DNA from: Vibrio crassostreae 9ZC13
GTDB lineage: Bacteria > Pseudomonadota > Gammaproteobacteria > Enterobacterales > Vibrionaceae
DNA: 64,000 bases
Assembly (NCBI RefSeq): GCF_000272045.2
Contig: NZ_AJYZ02000040.1
Coordinates: forward strand, 208,734-272,733
Reading direction: 5' to 3'
Shown: piece by piece, positions 57,427 to 64,000 of the stretch
How the letters are laid out: the number at the start of each line of letters is the position of its first letter
Numbering within the stretch: position 1 is the first letter of the stretch
Made by a program: the position numbers and the translations under genes
The notes under the pieces: model-generated
Seen by the model: only the letters and a program-made list of their open reading frames with translations
Told to the model about the DNA's origin: nothing
The model's database searches: none

Positions 57427-57863
57427 TGCGATGGATATTTTCTTTGAAGTATAAGCTACCAGTATAAAGAATAAGTGAATATTTTTCATAGAAAAGCTAA
57501 TTGAAATTTTCACTTGAAGAGTTGTCGATATTTTCTAGAGTAGCAGGTGATATTTTAACCCATAATAAGGTTAGGTTATTTATTAATGGATATTATCTTG
57601 CTAGCAAGACTCTGTGTAACTCTTCACTTTCTCGAATAGAGTTTTTTAGCTGGAGTAGTTTGATATTGGAGTCAATCAGAGTTATGAACCTCTATAATTT
57701 ATATTAGTTTAAGATAGCTTGTCGGAATTCTGATTAAGTGGTTTATGTGATCTTTGATAGAGATATGTTCATTTCTATATTGAAATTAAATATTATAAAA
57801 GCTTAGCGACCATATAGTTTTTAATGATGTTACTCTGATTATTTAGGTTGAAATGATTATTTT
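57427..57863. other. AT-rich gene-free stretch before wzy
   Basis: This 437-bp segment is markedly AT-rich. The only open frame of note (57501-57707) needs a TTG start, lacks a ribosome binding site and resembles nothing I know. It may be the scar of a deleted gene at the left boundary of an exchanged O-antigen block. I see no terminator or promoter with confidence. Confidence 0.55.
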
Positions 57864-59147
57864 ATGTTTATAATATTTTTGTTCTTAATGATTTTTACGG
57901 TCATTGCTTTAAAAGCTAGGTTAGATAATGGGGGGCTTAGTCTTTATCTTGTTTTCAATATGACTTGGCTGTTTGCAATTTTTCTAGCTCAACTCGATCT
58001 ATCTTCCTTTGGAGAGCTTAGTGTTGAGATTCGGCTATATTTGCTATGTTATTTGTTAGCTTTTAATTTATCGTATGTTATTTCTTACTTATCTTTTGAA
58101 GGTGACTCTAGTCTAGATTATCATGAGAACAATGATTTTGAAAATTTAAAAAATATAGCATCACTAACAAAGTTATCCTGGCTAATATGGTTTTCTCTTT
58201 TTTTAGTTTTTATAGTAACTATTGAAAAAGAAATTGGTCTTTTAAACTTTCTGTTTAGTGGTCAAGCAAGATCAAATATTAATAAAATTAATAACGATAC
58301 GGGAGTTCTGATTTATTATTATATATTTGGTTCTTTAAGTTGTTGCCTTGCTGTCTATAAGTCGTGTTTTACCAAATTGTATAAGGTCGAATACATTGGA
58401 ATTGCTTTGGTATTGCTTAGCCTGCTTTTTACTGGGGCTAAAATTAACTTCATCACATGTATAATAATGATGTTCGGTGTGAAGTATCGACGGACAAACA
58501 CTAATGATATAAGATTGATTTATTTTAGTATTATCGCAGTTGTATTATTTTACTTGTTCATTATCTTATTTTCTGTTTTTACCGGGAAAGCTATAGACAA
58601 TGATGTGGGAAGTTTGAATAGTCTGAATGATCTATCTAGTTTGACTACAAATGTTCTTCTTTATCCCTACGACTATGCAATAGGCGCACTTTATGCTTTA
58701 GACGGAAAATTATTTACATACAACAATGTAATATTTGAACCTTATCTACCTACAATACTGAATAAGTTTTATTTAATTGTTAATAAGGTCTTAGGCTTTG
58801 AATATATTTCAGTTAATTCCTCTGTGCTAGATTTTATCGAGGTAGGAGGGGTTGTTACAAATGTCTATACTATGCATCTTGCTATTATAAATGAGTTATC
58901 TCTATGGGGTGCTTTTCTATCATCTATTGTTTTAGGTTTTGTATTGTCAGCTGTAGACTATTTTTCTAAAATAAAGAGAAACTTCACAATAACCTTTTTG
59001 TATGCATCATTTTTACCTGTTTGTGTTTTGTCATTAGTTGCTTATAAGTTTAATGACACTATCCTTTACTTATCTTTTTTGCTGTTAGTATGCGCATTAT
59101 TTAAGAGGGTTGCTTTGCTCTATGTTAAACAAATCAATATGGAATAG
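57864..59147 (+). CDS. wzy: Probable O-antigen/capsule repeat-unit polymerase (Wzy)
   Basis: This is a very hydrophobic protein (427 aa) with about 10-12 membrane segments, a pattern of oligosaccharide repeat-unit polymerases. Wzy proteins are too divergent for motif assignment. The call rests on topology, on a large soluble loop between distal helices (about residues 240-315) and on the neighbouring wzx and glycosyltransferases. Wzy joins lipid-linked repeat units in the periplasm. The coding sequence is strongly AT-rich with rare codons, unlike tviB or rmlB. It overlaps the wzx start by 26 bp. Confidence 0.75.
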   Translation: MFIIFLFLMIFTVIALKARLDNGGLSLYLVFNMTWLFAIFLAQLDLSSFGELSVEIRLYLLCYLLAFNLSYVISYLSFEGDSSLDYHENNDFENLKNIASLTKLSWLIWFSLFLVFIVTIEKEIGLLNFLFSGQARSNINKINNDTGVLIYYYIFGSLSCCLAVYKSCFTKLYKVEYIGIALVLLSLLFTGAKINFITCIIMMFGVKYRRTNTNDIRLIYFSIIAVVLFYLFIILFSVFTGKAIDNDVGSLNSLNDLSSLTTNVLLYPYDYAIGALYALDGKLFTYNNVIFEPYLPTILNKFYLIVNKVLGFEYISVNSSVLDFIEVGGVVTNVYTMHLAIINELSLWGAFLSSIVLGFVLSAVDYFSKIKRNFTITFLYASFLPVCVLSLVAYKFNDTILYLSFLLLVCALFKRVALLYVKQINME

Positions 59148-60327
59148 CGTAGGAAGATTCTCTTTTCGAGCTGCTAACTCAGGCCTATACATAGGCTTGA
59201 TGTTTATCTCTAGTATTGTGATGGATGAATATAATTACTCAAAGGTTGTTATTTTAATTCCTATTTGTGTAATATTTTTGACTCTAGTCGATATATTCCC
59301 ACTAAAGTACATGTTATCGAAGCTATCTTCTAAAAGTGATAGCTTTACTGGGGGGGTAACCAAGATTTTATACTATAAAATTTTGGTGGCCATTCCTTTT
59401 TCTACGCTCATTTCAGCTATATTATATTTTTTCTTTGATATGGAAGTAAATATAATATTATCGATGCAATTTATTTGTTTGCTTTCTTCGATTAATGTTT
59501 CATATAGTTCATTTTACTTTGTTAATAAAGAGTATAGTTATATACTTTCTTTCCCTGTTTTTTTGTTTTCTATTTTTCCTATACTAATATTTTTTCCTTA
59601 TTATAGTTGGGTTCTATATTTAGTTCTTGCATATAGGCTTATTGAATGCGTTGTTTATTATTCAAGTTGGCGAGTTAATGTCTCCCGTAAAGACAATGCT
59701 TCACATGGTTTTTCGTGTGATCTAAATATACTCGACGGTAAATATTTCTACATGCAAAATTGTCTATCAATATTGGGAGGAAGAGTTTACGCACTATTGA
59801 TGCCAATACTACTCTTAGAGAAAGATATAGTGATAATAGGTAACTATATGTTGATGGTTTCTATTTTTATTTTTGTCACAACGTATATTTCAAGCAGTTA
59901 CTATGTTGATAAGATAGCTAAATCATCAATCAATAATGCTGTATCATTCTTTCGTGTGATGAAAGAATATTTGTTTTATAGTTCTCGATTTGTTTATTTA
60001 TCTGTTGTATTTGTTTGCATGCTTGCTTATTATTTGTATGATATGAAGCCAATATTCTTTATGTTCTTTTTTATATCAGCTACACTTTCAATGTTCACTT
60101 CAATTCAGTCTTTCTTGCTATTTAAGTTTAACCTTGTTTCCCATGTTTTTAAAATTAGCATTATATCATTATGTGTTAATTTCATTTTAATAATAACATT
60201 GGCCGGGATTTTTAATGAATACTCGATCTTAATTGCAAGTGTTATTATGGAACTTGTTTCTATCATGTATTGTTTCTATCATATTCGAGAGAAAATTAAC
60301 AATGAAAAAGATATTTTATCTAACTAA
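59122..60327 (+). CDS. wzx: Probable O-antigen flippase (Wzx-like)
   Basis: This is a polytopic membrane protein (401 aa) with roughly 12 hydrophobic segments starting near residue 15. The N-terminal pattern (SIWNSVGRFSFRAANSGLYIGLMF) is like Wzx and other polysaccharide-export flippases of the MOP superfamily, which turn lipid-linked repeat units across the inner membrane. No sequence motif is decisive, so Wzy and Wzx assignments could in principle be exchanged, but length and start favour this order. It is AT-rich. The ATG at 59122 is inside the polymerase gene. A 26-bp overlap links it to the next gene. Confidence 0.75.
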   Translation: MLNKSIWNSVGRFSFRAANSGLYIGLMFISSIVMDEYNYSKVVILIPICVIFLTLVDIFPLKYMLSKLSSKSDSFTGGVTKILYYKILVAIPFSTLISAILYFFFDMEVNIILSMQFICLLSSINVSYSSFYFVNKEYSYILSFPVFLFSIFPILIFFPYYSWVLYLVLAYRLIECVVYYSSWRVNVSRKDNASHGFSCDLNILDGKYFYMQNCLSILGGRVYALLMPILLLEKDIVIIGNYMLMVSIFIFVTTYISSSYYVDKIAKSSINNAVSFFRVMKEYLFYSSRFVYLSVVFVCMLAYYLYDMKPIFFMFFFISATLSMFTSIQSFLLFKFNLVSHVFKISIISLCVNFILIITLAGIFNEYSILIASVIMELVSIMYCFYHIREKINNEKDILSN

Positions 60328-61390
60328 GCATCAAAGTTTAGGTGCTAGCAGTAGATATCGCAGTCTACAATATTTTCCTTTTCTTATTGGGAAAGGATAT
60401 AAGGTTGTTCACGCCCCCCTTTTTTGTGATGATTATTTGATTCTTAAATATTCAGGTAATAAGCTGTATTACTTTCTCGCAATATGGGCAATATTAAAAA
60501 GACTGGCGGTTTCTTTATATTTGTTATTGGACAATAAATCTATTTTAATAATTGAAAAAGAGGTGGTTCCGTACTTTCCTCCGATCTTTGAATGGATGTT
60601 CAAAGTGACTGGGCGTAATTATATTTTAGATTATGACGATGCTGTTTGGCATAATTATGATAAGTTTAAAGAGAGTTACTTCTTTTCTTTTCTGTATAAC
60701 AAGCATCGTCGAATTATCCAATGGGCAAGCGGAGTTAATGCTGGAAGTGAATATATACTAAGATTTGCTAAGTCAGTGGGAGCTCGAAGAGTGGTAAAAA
60801 TACCAACTGTGATTGACTACCAAAGGTATAATAAGGAAAAATGTAAACGCTCCAGAAGTGACAATAAAATTGTTATTGGTTGGATTGGTTCCCCAACTTC
60901 ATCCCAATATCTGCTAAGTGTGGAGAGCGCGATTAGTCGCTTGCAGGAGAATTTAGACGTCGAAGTTCACTTGATTGGTGCAGATAAAGAGTTTTGTGAA
61001 AATTTGCGTTTTAGAAATAAAGTAATTCAATGGTCGGAAGAGCATGAAATATTGGAACTAAGTTATATTGATATAGGTATTATGCCTTTGAATGATTCTC
61101 GATTTGAAAAAGGTAAGTGTGCTTTTAAATTGATTCAATATATGGCAATGTCTAAACCCGTGGTTTGCAGTCCTGTGGGCGAGAATAGTGTTTTAGTTAA
61201 GAATGGTGAGTCGGGGTTATACGCTCACGATGATGATGAATGGTATGAAATGCTTTTTAAACTTATCAATGATGAAAAACTCAGATTGAAAATAGGACTT
61301 GAAGGTAATCGTGTGGTAAGGGAAGGGTATACCCTTGAGTCACAATGCGATAAATACTTAGATTTTATTGAAGGTGATTTTAATGGCTAA
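60302..61390 (+). CDS. Glycosyltransferase, GT-B fold (family 4-like)
   Basis: This is a 362-aa glycosyltransferase beginning MKKIFYLTKHQSLGASSRYRSLQYFPFL. The C-terminal half has VIGWIGSPTSSQYL near 198 and FEKGKCAFKLIQYMAMSKPVVCSPVGEN near 278-305, the donor-binding region of GT4-type enzymes. The DYDDAVWHNYDKF segment near 118 recurs in a group of polysaccharide-cluster enzymes. The sugar is unknown. The ATG at 60302 lies within the wzx 3' end, so translation is probably coupled. It is AT-rich like its neighbours. Confidence 0.83.
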   Translation: MKKIFYLTKHQSLGASSRYRSLQYFPFLIGKGYKVVHAPLFCDDYLILKYSGNKLYYFLAIWAILKRLAVSLYLLLDNKSILIIEKEVVPYFPPIFEWMFKVTGRNYILDYDDAVWHNYDKFKESYFFSFLYNKHRRIIQWASGVNAGSEYILRFAKSVGARRVVKIPTVIDYQRYNKEKCKRSRSDNKIVIGWIGSPTSSQYLLSVESAISRLQENLDVEVHLIGADKEFCENLRFRNKVIQWSEEHEILELSYIDIGIMPLNDSRFEKGKCAFKLIQYMAMSKPVVCSPVGENSVLVKNGESGLYAHDDDEWYEMLFKLINDEKLRLKIGLEGNRVVREGYTLESQCDKYLDFIEGDFNG

Positions 61391-62546
61391 ATGTCTATTA
61401 ATCTGCAACTCTGATGGCGCTTTATACAAATTTCGTTATCCAATTATCAAGGCCTTAATTGAGCAAGGACATGAAGTGCATAGTATTTCTACTGCATCTA
61501 GTCCGGAAGGAAGCTTTATTGGTGACTTGAAACGTATGGGTGTTGTAACGCATACTGCAGACTTTTCTGGAAGGTCTATTGGGTTAGTATCAATTATAAA
61601 ATTGTTTGTTTTTATATTAAATAAAATATTAGAAGTTAAACCAGATATTATTCATTGTTTTACACATAAAGCTAATGTTGTTGGTGGGCTTGCTAGTATA
61701 CTCTCTAATAATAAAAATAGATTATACCTATCAGTAACGGGGATGGGACTCCTCTATTCCTATGATAAAGTTAGCTATTGGTTTGGCCGATTATTAGTTA
61801 ATTGGATTTATCGTATTTTGGGTAGGAGATCTAATAATATATTCTTTCAGAACCATGATGATGCAAACTACTTTCTATCTAAGGGACTACTGAAGTCAGA
61901 TAAGGTTTTAGTAACTAATGGTTCAGGATTTGATCCAAGCATGATTCCAAGCAATAAGGTTAAACCTATAAATAAGGTGGAATTTTTAAAGCAGCATGGA
62001 TTTTTGGGACATGAGTTACTCGTTTTATATCCTAGCAGAGCATTGTTTGAAAAAGGTATCAACGAGTATATAGAGGCCATTGAGCGCATCAATCTGGTAA
62101 GAGATGATTTCGTTTTTCTACATATAGGTTCTCCATCATTAGATGAAGCATCAGGTATGACAAAAACAAAAATTTCCAACACGAAATTAAGAAATGCGAT
62201 TTTTTTTGAACACAAACCTAATATCTTTCAATATATCCAATTGAGTGATGTAGTGGTACTCCCTTCTTATAGAGAAGGGACTCCCCGCGCGATAATCGAG
62301 GCTCTATATTACGACAAATATATCGTGACTACAGATGCTCCTGGTTGTAATGAAACTGTTGTTGACCGTTGGAATGGCGATCTTATTAAGCCTAAATCGT
62401 CTATTTCATTAGCCTCAGCTATTATTAATATAGACAGCGCTTTGATTGATAGAAATAAAGGGCGTTCGAAGCTTATTTTTGATAGAAAGTATCATTCTAA
62501 ACATATTGTAAAGCAAACATTGGGTTGCTATTTTGACTGTGAGTAA
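61383..62546 (+). CDS. Glycosyltransferase family 4 protein
   Basis: This is a 387-aa GT4 enzyme. Its N-terminal domain has FRYPIIKALIEQGHEVHSIS near 18-37 and HCFTHKANVVGGLAS near 94. This resembles transferases that add the first sugars after the priming step. The C-terminal domain has LYPSRALFEKGINEYIEA near 212 and the E-x7-E region SYREGTPRAIIEALYYDKYIVTTDAPGCNE near 293-322. It overlaps the preceding gene by 8 bp and precedes rmlB by 7 bp. Sugar specificity cannot be read. Confidence 0.87.
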   Translation: MAKCLLICNSDGALYKFRYPIIKALIEQGHEVHSISTASSPEGSFIGDLKRMGVVTHTADFSGRSIGLVSIIKLFVFILNKILEVKPDIIHCFTHKANVVGGLASILSNNKNRLYLSVTGMGLLYSYDKVSYWFGRLLVNWIYRILGRRSNNIFFQNHDDANYFLSKGLLKSDKVLVTNGSGFDPSMIPSNKVKPINKVEFLKQHGFLGHELLVLYPSRALFEKGINEYIEAIERINLVRDDFVFLHIGSPSLDEASGMTKTKISNTKLRNAIFFEHKPNIFQYIQLSDVVVLPSYREGTPRAIIEALYYDKYIVTTDAPGCNETVVDRWNGDLIKPKSSISLASAIINIDSALIDRNKGRSKLIFDRKYHSKHIVKQTLGCYFDCE

Positions 62547-62553
62547 TTGATTA

Positions 62554-63651
62554 ATGAAAATATTAGTAACAGGCGGTGCTGGATTTATAGGAAGTGCTGT
62601 TATTAGACATATAATAGAGAACACTCATGATGAAGTTGTTAATGTTGATTGCCTAACCTACGCTGGTAACTTAGAGTCTCTTGTTGAAGTCGATTCGAAC
62701 GAACGTTATGGATTCGAGAAAGTGGACATCTGTAATCGTTCAGAGCTTGCCCGTGTTTTTGAGCAATATAAACCTGATGCGGTAATGCACCTTGCAGCTG
62801 AATCGCATGTTGATCGCTCTATCACTGGCCCTGCTGCGTTTATTGAAACGAATGTCGTTGGCACATACACCTTACTGGAAGCTACTCGAGAGTACTGGAA
62901 TACGCTGTCAGACAAAGCAAAAACAGAGTTCCGTTTTCATCATATCTCGACGGATGAAGTGTATGGTGACCTTCCACATCCTGATGATGTTCCAGAAGGT
63001 ACAGACCTGCCGATGTTCTTAGAGACGACACCTTATGAACCATCTAGCCCCTACTCTGCTTCAAAAGCATCAAGTGATCATTTAGTTCGTGCATGGTTAC
63101 GTACTTACGGCCTGCCAACTATCGTTACTAACTGCTCAAATAACTACGGCCCATATCACTTTCCTGAAAAACTGATCCCACTTGTCATTTTAAATGCTCT
63201 GGAAGGAAAAGATCTTCCTATCTACGGAAAAGGCGATCAAATTCGTGATTGGCTGTTTGTGGAAGACCATGCTCGTGCACTATACAAAGTAGTCACTGAA
63301 GGTAAAGTAGGCGAGACTTACAACATCGGTGGTCACAACGAGAAGAAAAACCTTGAGGTCGTGAATACGATTTGCAACATCCTAGATACGCTAGTACCGA
63401 AAGAGTCAGCGTATGCAGAGCAGATCACGTACGTTCAAGATCGTCCTGGTCATGACCGCCGTTACGCCATTGACTCATCTAAAATGCAACGTGAACTAGA
63501 TTGGATGCCAGAAGAGACGTTTGAAACAGGTCTTCGTAAAACAGTGCAATGGTACCTAGACAACTCAACATGGTGTCAAAACGTGCAAGATGGTAGCTAC
63601 CAACGTGAGCGTTTGGGTGTAGAAACCGTTGAATCAAAGGAAGGTAACTAA
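62554..63651 (+). CDS. rmlB: dTDP-glucose 4,6-dehydratase
   Basis: RmlB/RfbB (365 aa) converts dTDP-glucose to dTDP-4-keto-6-deoxyglucose, the branch point for dTDP-rhamnose and related deoxysugars. The NAD motif is [35 protein letters not shown] is near 80, and the active site is [14 protein letters not shown] near 131 with [15 protein letters not shown] near 168. Codon use shifts back toward the genome norm after wzx and the glycosyltransferases, so the rml genes have a different history from the AT-rich block. The stop codon overlaps the rmlA start by one base. Confidence 0.97.
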   Translation: MKILVTGGAGFIGSAVIRHIIENTHDEVVNVDCLTYAGNLESLVEVDSNERYGFEKVDICNRSELARVFEQYKPDAVMHLAAESHVDRSITGPAAFIETNVVGTYTLLEATREYWNTLSDKAKTEFRFHHISTDEVYGDLPHPDDVPEGTDLPMFLETTPYEPSSPYSASKASSDHLVRAWLRTYGLPTIVTNCSNNYGPYHFPEKLIPLVILNALEGKDLPIYGKGDQIRDWLFVEDHARALYKVVTEGKVGETYNIGGHNEKKNLEVVNTICNILDTLVPKESAYAEQITYVQDRPGHDRRYAIDSSKMQRELDWMPEETFETGLRKTVQWYLDNSTWCQNVQDGSYQRERLGVETVESKEGN

Positions 63652-64000
63652 TGAAAGGTATTGTATTAGCGGGTGGTTCCGGCACACGTTTATACCCATT
63701 GACTCGCGGCGTATCAAAGCAGCTATTGCCTATCTACGATAAGCCGATGGTATTTTACCCAGTTTCGACTTTAATGCTCGCTGGTATTAAAGATATTTTA
63801 ATAATCACGACACCAGAAGATAATGCCGGTTTTAAGCGCCTGTTGGGTGATGGCTCTGATTTTGGTATCAACCTTGAGTACGCTATTCAACCAAGCCCAG
63901 ATGGCTTAGCACAAGCGTTTATTATTGGTGAAGAGTTCATTGGTGATGACAGCGTTTGTTTAGTACTTGGCGATAACATCTTCTATGGTCAATCTTTTTC
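63651..64000 (+). CDS. rmlA: Glucose-1-phosphate thymidylyltransferase (3' truncated by window)
   Basis: This is the N-terminal 116 residues of RmlA/RfbA, which makes dTDP-glucose from dTTP and glucose 1-phosphate and is feedback-regulated by dTDP-rhamnose. The nucleotide-binding signature [16 protein letters not shown] is near 3, with [11 protein letters not shown] near 24 and [11 protein letters not shown] near 103. The frame is open to the window end. The intact protein is about 290 residues. AAGGAAGG just upstream is the ribosome binding site. rmlD and rmlC, or genes for another dTDP-sugar, presumably follow outside. Confidence 0.96.
   Translation, partial: MKGIVLAGGSGTRLYPLTRGVSKQLLPIYDKPMVFYPVSTLMLAGIKDILIITTPEDNAGFKRLLGDGSDFGINLEYAIQPSPDGLAQAFIIGEEFIGDDSVCLVLGDNIFYGQSF

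Noticed and set aside
57501..57707. 68-codon frame before wzy
   Set aside because: TTG start without a ribosome binding site in very AT-rich DNA, and no recognisable protein. Kept only as a possible gene scar.

Overview
The window looks like chromosome 1 of a marine Vibrio. The evidence is a type II secretion (eps/gsp) operon followed by cysQ-nudE, nfuA, comF, bioH, tex, greB, ompR-envZ, recG, spoT, rpoZ and gmk, then rph-pyrE, slmA, coaBC, radC, rpmBG and mutM, then an LPS core locus between mutM and hldD. Protein sequences and this gene order resemble V. cholerae as I remember it. A Splendidus-clade species is a guess.

Layout. 1-6739: 3' part of the type II secretion operon (gspF, truncated at the window edge, through gspN). 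6859-10841: housekeeping genes, mostly on the minus strand, plus bioH. 10842-14792: a MITE-like repeat, an unrecognised Vibrio-type gene, tex, and a clear CsrB-family regulatory RNA (14424-14733) with its own terminator and a candidate VarA/UvrY box upstream. 14793-23209: greB, ompR, envZ, recG, spoT, rpoZ, gmk. 23250-25346: a purine permease with a long leader containing a 265-bp repeat that can fold as a three-way junction. 25568-35718: psiE, a cold-shock gene, yicC, rph-pyrE, an lpxL-type acyltransferase, slmA, coaBC, radC, rpmB-rpmG, an unknown gene and mutM.

35810-49319: the LPS inner-core/lipid A locus. It holds a nucleotide-sugar epimerase, GT25 and other glycosyltransferases, coaD, a heptosyltransferase, kdkA, waaA, an lpxM-type acyltransferase, hldD and ugd. 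Two decayed genes lie here: a relic of an epimerase gene next to a second copy of its terminator, and a broken polysaccharide pyruvyl transferase gene. 49428-54495: a TetR regulator, envC, cysE, gpsA, secB and a rhodanese gene.

54496-64000: the start of an O-antigen or capsule operon. A gene-free leader carries an ops/JUMPstart element (RfaH recruitment). It is followed by tviB- and tviC-like genes (UDP-GlcNAc to UDP-GalNAcA), very AT-rich wzy, wzx and two glycosyltransferases, then rmlB and rmlA (dTDP-sugar pathway), which runs off the window. Ugd with the first epimerase could supply UDP-GlcA and UDP-GalA for the core. TviB/TviC and RmlAB supply the outer polysaccharide.

I saw no tRNA, rRNA, CRISPR array, complete insertion sequence or prophage. 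The most distinctive structures are the CsrB RNA, two families of folded intergenic repeats, a third dispersed repeat found at two loci, and the scarred LPS locus.
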